Shown: positions 45,944 to 55,778 of the stretch, in pieces
Numbering within the stretch: position 1 is the stretch's first letter
Layout: each line of letters starts with the position of its first letter
Assembly (NCBI RefSeq): GCF_000710775.1
Contig: NZ_JOJP01000001.1
Span: forward strand, 1,118,617-1,182,616
Direction: 5' to 3'
Length of the DNA: 64,000 nucleotides
DNA from: Endozoicomonas elysicola
GTDB lineage: Bacteria > Pseudomonadota > Gammaproteobacteria > Pseudomonadales > Endozoicomonadaceae
Notes under the pieces: generated by a model
The model's input: only the letters and a program-made list of their open reading frames with translations
Told to the model about the DNA's origin: nothing
The model's database searches: none
Program-made: the position numbers and the translations under genes

Positions 45944-46336
45944 ATGACAAGTCTAAAAAGTATCCTTATTTTTATTTTATTATTAGCTTTCTGGCCCTTT
46001 ACATACATTGTGTCCAGTTATCTTGCTCTGGGTGAAGTTGGTCACCTCACAGTCCATGAACTCTATAATTTTATTCCTCTGGGCTTAATCAGTGGATTGG
46101 CTGTGATTATCCCTCTTTGCTCAAAGCGATATACCCGTTGCCTTTTCTGGGGACTGGCAGGATTTATGGTTGCGGCCCCTATAGCGTATTTTGCCAGCCT
46201 CTATGGAGGACTGGTTCTGGCCCCATGGCTGTCAGCAACCTTACTGGGGAGTTTACCAGTACTGATTTTCACATTTATTGGCTATAAAGTGGGCGAAAAA
46301 GTTCAGAGTTATAAAAATGGCTACTCCTTTGGTTGA
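45944..46336 (+). CDS. Small integral membrane protein
   Basis: 130 residues, no family recognised. Four hydrophobic segments (about 5-27, 43-60, 66-84, 92-112) fill most of the chain, and the C-terminus is short and basic (GYKVGEKVQSYKNGYSFG). GAGAAAG precedes the ATG and a terminator-like hairpin follows. Stands alone. Confidence 0.7.
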   Translation: MTSLKSILIFILLLAFWPFTYIVSSYLALGEVGHLTVHELYNFIPLGLISGLAVIIPLCSKRYTRCLFWGLAGFMVAAPIAYFASLYGGLVLAPWLSATLLGSLPVLIFTFIGYKVGEKVQSYKNGYSFG

Positions 46337-46432
46337 GACGGTCCATTTAATTAATAGGCAGCTAAATTCACCAGAAATATATATTTTTTTAATATTAACC
46401 GTAATTTAGTGTTGTTCCATAACCCTTGTGGG

Positions 46433-46465
46433 AGAAGGTTGCTAAACTAAAAGTAGCCTTCTTTT
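46433..46465 (+). terminator. Terminator-like hairpin
   Basis: AGAAGG-(TTG)-CTA pairs with TAG-CCTTCT around an eight-base loop, with a small bulge, then TTTT. It lies about 100 bases after the small membrane protein gene. Confidence 0.55.
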
Positions 46466-46503
46466 AACATTAATACTGAATAAAAAACACAAAGGTTTGA
46501 ACG

Positions 46504-46725
46504 ATGCATAAGGCGGTTTTTTCAGTAAAACTTAATTCTGACCAGGTTCTGGAGTTCTACAAAGGAAAGAAGCATTCAGTGAGAGTTCGCACCGAATCAG
46601 GACAGACCATGAGCATCCCTTACGACATCATGCTGAAATTTGTTACCAGAGAGGGGATTTATGGGCGGTTTCAAATTACCTATGGGGATGATGGACAATT
46701 TTTGGACCTTGTTCGCCTCAACTAG
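46504..46725 (+). CDS. DUF2835 family protein
   Basis: 73 residues, the usual family size. The pattern FYKGKKHSVRVRTESGQTMSIPYDIMLKFVTREGIYGRFQITY matches DUF2835, a small all-beta cytoplasmic family of unknown function in gammaproteobacteria. AAAGG lies nine bases before the ATG. Its end overlaps the end of the convergent LysR gene by eight bases. Confidence 0.88.
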   Translation: MHKAVFSVKLNSDQVLEFYKGKKHSVRVRTESGQTMSIPYDIMLKFVTREGIYGRFQITYGDDGQFLDLVRLN

Positions 46726-47617
46726 AGCCCATGATATCAACTTGGCAGCATTCCTTAAGAATGGCAGCTAATTTTCGGGCTGCGGGTCCTGTGCTATTGG
46801 AATCTGGGTATACCAGGTAAAGCGGAACATTGCGGATATTGTTAGGTCTGACATTCAATGCCTTAATAGTGCCCTCTTCAAGTTCTTGCTGGATATGGTG
46901 CGTAGGTAACCATGCAAATCCAAGCCCTTGTTTGACCAGCCTTATGGAAGAGCTGATGTGACTGACTGTCCATCGCTCTTCTGATCCGAGCCAGCCTGCA
47001 TCAGCTTCTCTTTTTATCCCTGAATCACGTATAACAATTTGACGATGTTGCTTTAGTTCGCTGTCATTGATTATTCGATCTATTTGAGCAAGGGGATGAT
47101 CAATGTGGGCTACAGGGGAAAAATTGATAGAAATCAAAGGCTCACCAAGAAAGCCCTGAGGCACGATACCGGTAATGACAATATCGGCTTTACCGCTGAC
47201 CAGCATATCAGTAGTGCCTGATAAGACAGACTCTACAAGCTCAAGGCGTGTATGTCTTGATATAGGCGAGAAAAGTTCCAATGCTTTAATTAGTAATGAG
47301 TTGGGAAAGATAACATCAACAGCAAGGGTTAGTGTTCCCTCCCAGCCCTCAGACAGACTCATTGCTACTTTTTCCAGGGCTTCTGCTTCTTTCAGAAGTG
47401 TTTGAGAGCGTCTGAGCATGACTTGGCCAGCCTCTGTCAAAACTGCCTTTCTTCCTTTTATTTCCAGCAGCTCGATACCCAGCTGATGCTGTAGCTTACT
47501 GATGGTATAGCTGATAGTGGACTGGCTTTTGAAAATAGCTTCGGATGCCTGGGCAAACCCACCATGTTCAACTACAGCCTGCAGCATGCGCCACTGATCA
47601 AGAGTTGCTCGTGACAT
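46718..47617 (-). CDS. LysR family regulator, likely controls azoR
   Basis: 299 residues. The winged helix (1-65; GGFAQASEAIFKSQSTISYTI as the HTH) is followed by a substrate-binding-like domain. It is divergent from the azoreductase gene, the classic arrangement for a LysR protein and its target, and a T-N11-A palindrome lies between them. AGGA sits nine bases before the ATG. Confidence 0.9.
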   Translation of the reverse strand: MSRATLDQWRMLQAVVEHGGFAQASEAIFKSQSTISYTISKLQHQLGIELLEIKGRKAVLTEAGQVMLRRSQTLLKEAEALEKVAMSLSEGWEGTLTLAVDVIFPNSLLIKALELFSPISRHTRLELVESVLSGTTDMLVSGKADIVITGIVPQGFLGEPLISINFSPVAHIDHPLAQIDRIINDSELKQHRQIVIRDSGIKREADAGWLGSEERWTVSHISSSIRLVKQGLGFAWLPTHHIQQELEEGTIKALNVRPNNIRNVPLYLVYPDSNSTGPAARKLAAILKECCQVDIMGSS

Positions 47618-47634
47618 TGGGTAAAATCCTATTG

Positions 47635-47649
47635 ATCGATAAAATCGAT
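47635..47649. promoter_or_regulatory. Likely LysR operator
   Basis: ATCGAT-AAA-ATCGAT contains a T-N11-A core (T47636 to A47648), the usual LysR box, in the gap between the divergent LysR and azoR genes. A related ATTCGATAG half-site lies about 45 bases nearer azoR. Confidence 0.65.
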
Positions 47650-47744
47650 AGTTTTGTGCGATATTTTGAGCTTTTTATTCGGTAAATTCGATAGTAAATT
47701 AAAAATATAGGATATAAAAACAGATATTTAAAGAGGTATTCAGC

Positions 47745-48347
47745 ATGGTTAAATTACTACAGATCAACAGCAGCCTGTTTAGTGAAAATGGGCAGTCTTC
47801 TCAGCTAACCCGGAAATTTGTCGAACGCTTTTTGAAATCAAATCCGGATACTCTTCATACTGTGAGAGATTTGGCCAATCAGCCCATACCTCATCTGGAT
47901 GCAGAAATCGTGATGGGTTTTGGTTTTTCGGATGATCAGAAAAATGGCAGGCAAATCGAAATGACCGCTCTTTCTGATCAGTTAATAGAGGAAGTGAAGG
48001 TTGCAGATATTTTAGTGATTGGCCTGCCTATGTACAACTTCAGCTTACCCTCGGTTATGAAATCCTGGTTTGATTTTATTGCCAGAGCCGGTATCACTTT
48101 TAAATATACCGAACAGGGCCCTGTTGGCCTTCTTCAAGGTAAGAAAGCTTATATTATGGCTGCCCGTGGAGGACAATATGCGGGTACCGAGTACGATACT
48201 CAAACGGCTATGGTCCGCCATTTCCTTGGTTTTATTGGTATTACGGATGTTGAGTTTGTTTATGCCGAAGGGCTCAATATGGGAGATGACACTAAAGAAC
48301 AGGCCATTAATGATGCTGGGCTGAGAATAGATAGCCTGGTTGCCTGA
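47745..48347 (+). CDS. azoR: FMN-dependent NADH-azoreductase AzoR
   Basis: 200 residues, the usual AzoR length. Flavodoxin-like fold with LLQINSSLFSENGQSSQL at the FMN phosphate loop, VIGLPMYNFSLPSVMKSWFDFIARAGITFKY and YIMAARGGQYAGT as flavin contacts, and HFLGFIGITDVEFVYAEGL near the end. It reduces azo compounds and quinones, so a role in quinone stress is likely. Controlled most likely by the divergent LysR regulator. Confidence 0.94.
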   Translation: MVKLLQINSSLFSENGQSSQLTRKFVERFLKSNPDTLHTVRDLANQPIPHLDAEIVMGFGFSDDQKNGRQIEMTALSDQLIEEVKVADILVIGLPMYNFSLPSVMKSWFDFIARAGITFKYTEQGPVGLLQGKKAYIMAARGGQYAGTEYDTQTAMVRHFLGFIGITDVEFVYAEGLNMGDDTKEQAINDAGLRIDSLVA

Positions 48348-48356
48348 GGTAAATGT

Positions 48357-48385
48357 GTCGCAAAAGTAAGTGTTGCTTTTGCGAC
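48357..48385. terminator. Hairpin between azoR and ferredoxin genes
   Basis: GTCGCAAAAG and CTTTTGCGAC form a perfect 10-bp stem around a nine-base loop between two convergent genes, so a bidirectional terminator is likely. The sequence echoes the ends of the element at 23665. Confidence 0.7.
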
Positions 48386-48391
48386 TAACCT

Positions 48392-48691
<300 letters not shown>

Positions 48692-48727
48692 TCAGGCGCT
48701 TATCAATATGTTCAGGCGGGCAGTGTC

Positions 48728-49246
<519 letters not shown>

Positions 49247-49457
49247 TCAGAGGTACCAGAAAGATTAGAACTTCTGGTTTTCATCAGAAACCTGTCTTGT
49301 AATATTTCCGGACAGGCTTCTTGAGGAAGCACTCCACTGATCTGCGAATATGGCGACCTTATTTTAGTAAAAGGGCATGTTAACGAAATAGTCAAAAGGG
49401 TTCAAATGGTCAGGTATCTGCAATTCTTGTTATAAGAAGTAAACATAGGCAGTGGAG

Positions 49458-50387
49458 TTACCCTCCTCCATGGGGCCAGTTTGAATTCAGGGGCTGCTCC
49501 CTTGAGAGAACCTGAAGGGTTTGTTGGTGTGGCGAGTTGTAATAGAAGTTTTGCAAAATCTGTTGGAAGGCAGGGTGTCCGCCACTCACTTGATAAAATA
49601 ACGTAGCGCAGGCGTGAAGCTTCAATGCGTCAACTTCTCCCATTCTCCCACCGCCAAGGATTCCTTCAATTGATCGCCCTGCATGCTGATTTACAGCATT
49701 ACAGCATGCAAGCAACCTGGCCTGTAGTGTTGGGTGTGACCAATACTCCTGAGCTTCATGCAAGCTTTTAATCTCGAAATCCAGACAGGCCTGACTCGGG
49801 TTAATTCCAAGCCCTGCAACCTGAGGGAAGATATACCAGCACCAGTGACCTTGTTTTAGTCCATTTTGCAACTCAATAAGAGCTTGCTGAAAAGTGCTTT
49901 TTCCATACGAATATGGGCAATGGTTGTTTTGATGTTTGAGAAATCTTTCCAGCGTATTAGCACCTGAGGTAACAGTATGGAGTTTTTGTGCACCTGTCAG
50001 ATGAAACTGTTGGGAAGTAACAGGTGAGGAATATTGGGAAAAGGCCTCAGTGGTTTCCGGTAGTAATGTGTCTGTCTGTTTGGATACAGTGTCTGAGGCT
50101 GTTGGCTGATTAATATAAGAAGGCGTCTTGGTACTGGTAAAAGGAGAGGTCAAACATTGATAAATATATTTATAAGGTGTCACACTTGCATAAATAAGAA
50201 AAGTAGCCAGAGACTTAATGGCATAGGCAATAGCCCTGCCTATCTGACTCACCACTTCAGTGACTACAGATATACTGCGATTAAACCAATTCGCTTTTTG
50301 ATTGGTGTCTGAACTAGTTAATGGATAGCTTGTATCAGAAGGCAATTTGGTCGCCCCAATCAAGCTAACCGATCCTTGATCGATCAT
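49458..50387 (-). CDS. Modular protein: shared 50-aa N-terminal module plus DUF1810
   Basis: 309 residues. Residues 34-83 are the module shared gaplessly with the next two genes (starts WFNRS, includes QIGRAIAYAIK, ends CLTSPF). A Ser/Thr-rich linker follows, then a DUF1810-type domain at about 146-295 with its hallmarks LERFL, ALIELQNGLKQGHWCWYIFPQ, GLG, WSHPTLQARLLAC and LQNFYYNSPHQQTL. DUF1810 has no proven function. There is no signal peptide; the module is amphipathic to hydrophobic and may insert in or bind membranes. GGAGAG precedes the ATG. Confidence 0.85.
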   Translation of the reverse strand: MIDQGSVSLIGATKLPSDTSYPLTSSDTNQKANWFNRSISVVTEVVSQIGRAIAYAIKSLATFLIYASVTPYKYIYQCLTSPFTSTKTPSYINQPTASDTVSKQTDTLLPETTEAFSQYSSPVTSQQFHLTGAQKLHTVTSGANTLERFLKHQNNHCPYSYGKSTFQQALIELQNGLKQGHWCWYIFPQVAGLGINPSQACLDFEIKSLHEAQEYWSHPTLQARLLACCNAVNQHAGRSIEGILGGGRMGEVDALKLHACATLFYQVSGGHPAFQQILQNFYYNSPHQQTLQVLSREQPLNSNWPHGGG

Positions 50388-50496
50388 GGTGGACTCTCCG
50401 AAATTTATTATTCTTGGTGGTAACCTTTAGATGATTCGCAGTTACATTGATTTTCAAGTTTGCTTTGTAATAAAACATGGTAAAAATTTAGCTGTA

Positions 50497-51258
50497 TTAC
50501 CTGCCTGAGCTTCGAATGTCTCTTGTTTTAGGATCAACAATAAGGCTCATCCTTGTTAATGCAGTAGGGTAGTCATCCTTGCATATGCAAATACCAATGT
50601 CTGAACATGCATCCACAAGCTGGTCGTAGTATATAGCGCAACGATGATTTTTTAGCTCGCATGCTTGAGATGCATCAAGCTTGTTAAAAAGGGCAACTTC
50701 GTACCTGGCGTTTTCTTCAGTGAAAACTTCAATATGAAATCCGTCTTCCCAAAGCATTATATGAGGCCATTGAATCTTTAAACCGTCTCTATTCAAAGAT
50801 TCGTTTAAAGGGTGGTTGGTATCAAGAAGAAAAGGCGTTTTATTTATCAGAGAAGCATGGTGAAAGTGGCTCTTATTTTGTTGGGCTGGAGGCGTTGTCT
50901 GTAGAGTTTTAGGTTCTGATATAGTTGTGCTTGTTCTACCTTCAGGTGTAGTTTGGGCTGAGGTGGGAATATTTATTCCTACACTATCCTGTTGTTTTTT
51001 GTCGTTAAATGGAGAAGCCAAACATTGATAAATATATTTGTAAGGGGTGATGGCTGCAAAAATCAGGAAGTCATATAAGGCTTTGGCTGTGTAAGCGATA
51101 GCTCTACCTATCTTGCAAAATACAGCAATGACAACCGATACACTTCGACTTAGCCAGCTGGCTTCTTGATTTTTCTTTTGTCCACTCTGGAATAAGGATG
51201 GGCTGCTTAAAGGACCTTCGCTGGTTATCGGTGCACTATGGACTTCAATCGCAGGCAT
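50497..51258 (-). CDS. Modular protein: shared 50-aa N-terminal module plus unknown domain
   Basis: 253 residues. Residues 35-84 are the shared module (starts WLSRS, includes KIGRAIAYTAK, ends CLASPF). A Pro/Thr/Ser/Gln linker leads to a C-terminal part of about 110 residues that I do not recognise (begins near KTPFLLDTNHPLNE; contains IMLWEDGFHIEVFTEENARYEVALFNK split over two strands-rich segments, four cysteines and a CICKDD motif). GGGATAAG lies before the ATG. Middle gene of the triad, with 109 and 193 bases to its neighbours. Confidence 0.82.
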   Translation of the reverse strand: MPAIEVHSAPITSEGPLSSPSLFQSGQKKNQEASWLSRSVSVVIAVFCKIGRAIAYTAKALYDFLIFAAITPYKYIYQCLASPFNDKKQQDSVGINIPTSAQTTPEGRTSTTISEPKTLQTTPPAQQNKSHFHHASLINKTPFLLDTNHPLNESLNRDGLKIQWPHIMLWEDGFHIEVFTEENARYEVALFNKLDASQACELKNHRCAIYYDQLVDACSDIGICICKDDYPTALTRMSLIVDPKTRDIRSSGR

Positions 51259-51451
51259 GACTTATCCCAATCTATTATTAAAAATCTATTATTAGTGAGA
51301 TTTTGATGTAAAAAAGTGGGGAAAGTTCAAATCTTTTATGAAATGGTGATTAAAATCATGCATATAAGGGACGCTCGGGCTTTCATAAGGTTAAATTTAG
51401 CCGCGAGGTATGCTGCTTTTTCAATCATAAAAGATGAATTTTAATACAGTC

Positions 51452-52954
51452 TTAACCGGCTGGAACTGGCAATGGTAGTCGAGTTACCATGACCGACATA
51501 TTATCCATTGAGCCAGCCTGATAAGCCTTGGCTACCGGCCTTGCGGCAGCCAGTTCTACAGGGTTTCCTAGATGCAGTTGCCGCTGCACAGTTCTGGCGA
51601 TGTCTTTAGAGAATGCAACCTCGGTAATACCATCACAGACTTGTATTAGAGTGCCGCCTGAGCATTCGCTGGAAGGTATTTTGATGACTTTGCCTCGGGC
51701 GCTGATAGCTCCATTCAGGGAGTGATCTCCCAAGGCTCTTGCTACAGCTAAGTTTCCATTAACTCGGGGAGTCCCATAAACATCGACAACGTAGCCACCG
51801 CGCTTCTCGATGGAGTGTCTGTATTTAGGCGTATCTGGTTCTGCATCTTCACTAATTTGTCTGACATGTCCGGTTTGGTCGAGAAGGATTGCTCTGGAGT
51901 CACCTAGATTGGCAACCCACAGGTCACCGTTTATCCGCAAGGTGACATTAGCAGTGGTTCCCGATGAGGCAAGTCCTTTGAAGAAGTCGTTGGCGTTTGT
52001 GGCCGAAGGCGCTTGAGGAAGCGTATTATCAAGATCGACAAGGGCAAGTTTGAGAGCATTCCAGATGCCTTCATCATGTAAACCATTCGAGTTGAACTCT
52101 TCGAGCCGTCTTTTCAAATGGGGAATAATGTTCTGACTGGCATATGAAGACCATGCGCTACCACCATGTCCGTCAAAAATACCGGTAATATCAATGAGTA
52201 CAGGTTTACTATTAATCGTGACTGTGAACTGACTGGCAATATGGGCATCTTCCATATGCCGTCTTACCCCTTGAGCATGGGCAACGGCAGATTGAGTTCC
52301 ATGAATAGGCTCATAGTGAATGGTGGTTTTCGCACCTGCTCTTTGAACAGTTACACACCCTTTTCCGGCTGTAGGAAAAGGTACTCCTGGTGCCTGTTGG
52401 TAACGTTTTTCAGCATCTATCTGCCCTTGCAAGGCTTTTGGGCAATGGTCAAGCTGAGCTTCTGCCGCGTTGAGTGCTTTACACAGTTTCTGCTGGATTA
52501 ACTGCTCACCGTACACATATCGATACTCAAGATTTTCATTATGCTCTGACAGATTCTGGAGCTTATTTGTCGGTCGCTGATGGGGGGGAAGGTATATCCG
52601 TAAAGTTGGAGTATCTGGCAATGCTGCGTCAGAGCTCGTAGCTGAAGAGATAACGGTTGGACTTATGCTTTTGCTATCCTCTACTTTGCTTTGCTCTGTT
52701 GCAGTGGTTTTGGTGCCGGTAAATGGGTATGTCAGACAATTGAAAATATATTTGTATGGCGTAACACTCGCATAGATCAGAAAGTTCAATAGTAACTTCA
52801 TGGCGTATACAACAGCCCTGCCGATCTTGCAGAAAATATCAGTAACTGTAGTGACTGCACGTCCTAACCAGCTGGACTCCTTATTGGTTTCCGGTGCTGG
52901 GGGAGGGAGCGTTACAGTGGTATGGGATGAGTCAGGCGTTGCAACTTGATGCAT
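51452..52954 (-). CDS. Modular protein: shared N-terminal module plus PP2C phosphatase
   Basis: About 500 residues from ATG 52954; an upstream TTG adds nine residues and neither start has a good ribosome site. The shared module is at 29-78 (starts WLGRA, includes KIGRAVVYAMK, ends CLTYPF). After a linker and a helical region, a complete eukaryotic-type PP2C (PPM) domain covers about 220-495: RHMEDAH (E235, D236), FDGHGG (D261), SGTTANV, NLGDSRAIL, ARALGDH (D410), DGITEV (D441) and DNMSVMV (D484, N485). It should be a metal-dependent Ser/Thr phosphatase. With no signal peptide, secretion by a dedicated system into host cells is inferred. Confidence 0.9.
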   Translation of the reverse strand: MHQVATPDSSHTTVTLPPPAPETNKESSWLGRAVTTVTDIFCKIGRAVVYAMKLLLNFLIYASVTPYKYIFNCLTYPFTGTKTTATEQSKVEDSKSISPTVISSATSSDAALPDTPTLRIYLPPHQRPTNKLQNLSEHNENLEYRYVYGEQLIQQKLCKALNAAEAQLDHCPKALQGQIDAEKRYQQAPGVPFPTAGKGCVTVQRAGAKTTIHYEPIHGTQSAVAHAQGVRRHMEDAHIASQFTVTINSKPVLIDITGIFDGHGGSAWSSYASQNIIPHLKRRLEEFNSNGLHDEGIWNALKLALVDLDNTLPQAPSATNANDFFKGLASSGTTANVTLRINGDLWVANLGDSRAILLDQTGHVRQISEDAEPDTPKYRHSIEKRGGYVVDVYGTPRVNGNLAVARALGDHSLNGAISARGKVIKIPSSECSGGTLIQVCDGITEVAFSKDIARTVQRQLHLGNPVELAAARPVAKAYQAGSMDNMSVMVTRLPLPVPAG

Positions 52955-53355
52955 CAAGAGTATCACTACTTGGAAGTTCAAGGTGGGTTAGACCATTTTG
53001 AAACAGGGGAGTTCAGTATGACTGCGTGGAAGTATAGGCGTAGAAGAGTTAAACCAGTCAGGTTCTGTTGACATAAGTTTGCATGCACAGTGGCTCGTAT
53101 AGCCGTCTTCCATCAGGCGGGCTGGTGAAGATGTAGTGGTGCTATATCAAAACCAGCCCAACGCAGCTGGAGGGCGGCTATAGGAACCACCCTCCGGGCT
53201 CAAACGCTCTGGTTTGAGCTGAGCCAGCAAACGTATGTCAACAGAATCTAATACCCAGAAATACTTAATGTCATATAACTGGATATTAATAAGCCTTTTA
53301 CCAAAAAGAGTAGCTCCTGGTCTGAATCAGGAGTCAAAGTCAAAACAAAAGAGAA
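52955..53355. other. Intergenic region containing a MITE-like element
   Basis: About 400 bases between the PP2C gene and the end of the aldehyde dehydrogenase gene. Its centre is the inverted-repeat element at 53061-53248. No gene is seen. Confidence 0.5.
53061..53248. mobile_element. MITE-like palindromic element
   Basis: 188 bp with 22-bp terminal inverted repeats (GGTTCTGTTGACATAAGTTTGC against the complement GATTCTGTTGACATACGTTTGC, 20 of 22). The interior continues as an imperfect palindrome (CGTATAGCCGTCTTCCA against TGGAGGGCGGCTATAG; GGGCTGGT against AACCAGCCC). No coding capacity. Confidence 0.7.
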
Positions 53356-54813
53356 TCATTTTCCTCCAGAAAGAAATGCCAGCATTTTTTCCTGCAGCCA
53401 CCCGCCGTATGGAGGGTAGATCATTTTGGCACTGTTCAGCTTACCTTTAGTTAGCACTGCTTTGGCCTTGGAGAATGTCTGGAAACCCTCGTAACCATGG
53501 TAGTGCCCCATGCCTGATGGACCAATACCGCCAAACGGCATATCTTCAACAGCCACATGGAACAGGCACTCATTGATACACACTCCGCCGGAGTGAGTTT
53601 GCTCTAATACCGTTTCCTGATTTTTTGCATTGGAACCGAAGTAGTAGAGTGCCAGGGGCCTTGGGCGTTGCTGTACAAACTGAATGGCTTCATCAAGACT
53701 ATCAATGCCGATGACGGGGAGCAGGGGGCCAAAAATTTCTTCCTGCATAACAGTCATGCTGTCAGACGGGTTTTCAATCAAGTGTATGGGGATTCGACGG
53801 CTTCCGTCGTTAATTGCTTCGTTGCCCGGTGTATGGATGGTTGCTCCCTGGGCTTTGGCATCATCAAGCAGGTTTAGCAGACGTTGGTGGTGGCGGTCAT
53901 TGATGATCGATGTGTAATCATTATTCCCATTTACCTTTGAATACATTTTTCGAAAGGCTTTCAGGTAGTGCTCAATAAAGGTGGCCTTCTGATCATTCTT
54001 CACCAGAATATAGTCAGGTGCTACGCAGGTTTGACCCGCATTCAGGGCTTTTGCATAGCAGATTCTTTCAGCCGCTTCCTGAATCGGGAAATCATTATCC
54101 ACAATGACTGGCGACTTACCACCCAGTTCCAGGGTTACCGGAGTCAGGTTTTGTGCAGCTGCCCGCATGACATGGTGACCAACCGGCGTAGAGCCGGTGA
54201 AAATAATGTGATCAAAGGGGAGGCTGGTAAACTCGGTCGCTACTTCAGCATCACCGCAAACCACAGTGACCAGATCTGAAGGGAAGGTTTGTTCAATAAT
54301 TTTTGCCACCAGTTCTGAGGTTTTTGGTGTGAACTCGGACATTTTAATCATGGCCCGGTTACCTGCAGCAAGAATGGTCAGCAGTGGGCCAAGGGAAAGA
54401 AACAGTGGATAGTTAAAAGGAACCACAATACCGACAACGCCCAGTGGCTGGTAAACCACTTTGGCTGAGGCTGGCAATAACTGGGGGCTCAGCTTACGCT
54501 TGTTGGGCTTCATCCATTTTTTTAGTCGCTTGAGGGTGTAGTGAATGTTCCCAAGATTCGGCATGAATTCTGTAAGTAATGACTCACTTTTTGCTCGACC
54601 GCCGAAATCTTCATCCAGAGCAGACAGTAGTGCTTCTTTATTGGTCAGCAATGCTTTTTCAAGGGCTTTTAGCCGCGATACCCGTTCCTGATAGCTGGGA
54701 TTGGGGTCTTTCATAAAGGCTTTGCGCTGGACCGCAAGAAGGTCCTGCAGAGGAGTAGTGATTTGCTGGGTCACTTTTCTGTTCTCTGAAGTGATGGGTT
54801 CGGCAGCGCTCAT
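53356..54813 (-). CDS. Coniferyl-aldehyde-dehydrogenase-like ALDH
   Basis: 485 residues from ATG 54813 (MSAAEPIT), preceded by GGGAGA. Catalytic glutamate in LELGGKSPVIV, nucleophile in NAGQTCVAPDYILV, cofactor loop FTGSTPVGHHV and the C-terminal MPFGGIGPSGMGHYHGYEGF are all typical of the coniferyl aldehyde dehydrogenase subfamily. Divergent from a TetR regulator with a palindromic operator between them. Paralogue of the ALDH at 34.9 kb. From memory, an ALDH-TetR pair lies between coaD and rsmD in Pseudomonas too, so this may be ancestral content of the interval. Confidence 0.92.
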   Translation of the reverse strand: MSAAEPITSENRKVTQQITTPLQDLLAVQRKAFMKDPNPSYQERVSRLKALEKALLTNKEALLSALDEDFGGRAKSESLLTEFMPNLGNIHYTLKRLKKWMKPNKRKLSPQLLPASAKVVYQPLGVVGIVVPFNYPLFLSLGPLLTILAAGNRAMIKMSEFTPKTSELVAKIIEQTFPSDLVTVVCGDAEVATEFTSLPFDHIIFTGSTPVGHHVMRAAAQNLTPVTLELGGKSPVIVDNDFPIQEAAERICYAKALNAGQTCVAPDYILVKNDQKATFIEHYLKAFRKMYSKVNGNNDYTSIINDRHHQRLLNLLDDAKAQGATIHTPGNEAINDGSRRIPIHLIENPSDSMTVMQEEIFGPLLPVIGIDSLDEAIQFVQQRPRPLALYYFGSNAKNQETVLEQTHSGGVCINECLFHVAVEDMPFGGIGPSGMGHYHGYEGFQTFSKAKAVLTKGKLNSAKMIYPPYGGWLQEKMLAFLSGGK

Positions 54814-54968
54814 GGTTATCTCCCTCTTTTTATTAATTATTTGTTTTAGTTGTGTTTTTATCTTTTTAGCCTGACTTTTACGGCGGTGTTGATAAGGTTT
54901 TAGTTCCCACGGCAAGTATCAACTCAAAATTGCCTTGAATAGCAGGGTTAGTGTGTTTATGTTATTTT

Positions 54969-54984
54969 TAGAGTAATTACTCTA
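54969..54984. promoter_or_regulatory. Perfect 16-bp palindrome, likely TetR operator
   Basis: TAGAGTAATTACTCTA is a perfect palindrome in the gap between the divergent ALDH and TetR genes, the usual place for a TetR-family operator. Confidence 0.6.
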
Positions 54985-55096
54985 GATCGTCAATCACTTA
55001 TTATTGTGAGAAGTGTTTTGTTTCTTGTTTGCCATGGCTGAGGATGAGGCAAAATCGTTTTTTTTTCACAATGGGCATTTGGTTAAAAGCGCATTT

Positions 55097-55753
55097 ATGG
55101 CCGGAAAGACTCGCGACAAAATTCTCAATGCTGCTCTACAGCTTTTCAATGAGCAAGGAGAAAGAGTGGTAACGACTAACCATATCGCTAGCCATATTGG
55201 GATATCTCCTGGAAACCTTTACTACCATTTTCGCAATAAAGAGGCGATTATCCTCGCGCTGTTTGAAGACTTTCAGCAGACCTTGATTGAAGAAATTGTC
55301 TTGCCTGCAGGTAAAGGAATAACTCTGGAAGATAAACAGCAATACTTGGAAGCTTTGCTGGCAGGTATGTGGCAATACCGCTTTATATTCCGGGATCTCC
55401 ATGGGGCCGTTGCCAGGAGTGAAGAGCTGCGGACTATGTACCAGGGGTTTGCCAGACTCTGTATCTCTATGATTGTTCAGGTGTTCAAAGGCCTGGTTAC
55501 ATCAGGATTAATGAAAGCCAGTGATGAAGAAATTGAGGCTCTGGCCCTGAATACATTTATGGTGCTGACCAGCTGGCATGAGTTGGTGCATGGTGTTTTA
55601 CACAGTGAAAAGGGGGAACCTTCCAGGGTAATGTTGAACAGGGTTATTTATCAGGTGTTGATCATCGATCGGGGATTTATCACACCAGAAGCTATGGATT
55701 CCTTTAAAGCGCTGGAACAAACTTATTTCTCACCCCTGCTTTCTATTTGTTGA
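55097..55753 (+). CDS. TetR family transcriptional regulator
   Basis: About 218 residues from ATG 55097 (MAGKTRDKILNAAL); upstream in-frame codons give an atypical N-terminus. The HTH is TNHIASHIGISPGNLYYHFRNKEAII (about 30-55, shown in two parts TNHIASHIGISPG and NLYYHFRNKE). The C-terminal domain includes MWQYRFIFRDLHGAVARSEEL and a helical dimer region, as in the TetR group with DUF-type C-terminus found beside aldehyde dehydrogenases. It most likely represses the divergent ALDH gene. Confidence 0.9.
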   Translation: MAGKTRDKILNAALQLFNEQGERVVTTNHIASHIGISPGNLYYHFRNKEAIILALFEDFQQTLIEEIVLPAGKGITLEDKQQYLEALLAGMWQYRFIFRDLHGAVARSEELRTMYQGFARLCISMIVQVFKGLVTSGLMKASDEEIEALALNTFMVLTSWHELVHGVLHSEKGEPSRVMLNRVIYQVLIIDRGFITPEAMDSFKALEQTYFSPLLSIC

Positions 55754-55758
55754 TTTGT

Positions 55759-55778
55759 CTCCGATTACCAAATCGGAG
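55759..55778. terminator. Terminator overlapping the SidE-like gene stop
   Basis: CTCCGATT and AATCGGAG form an 8-bp stem with a four-base loop between convergent genes; it covers the stop codon of the minus-strand gene at 55765. Confidence 0.7.
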
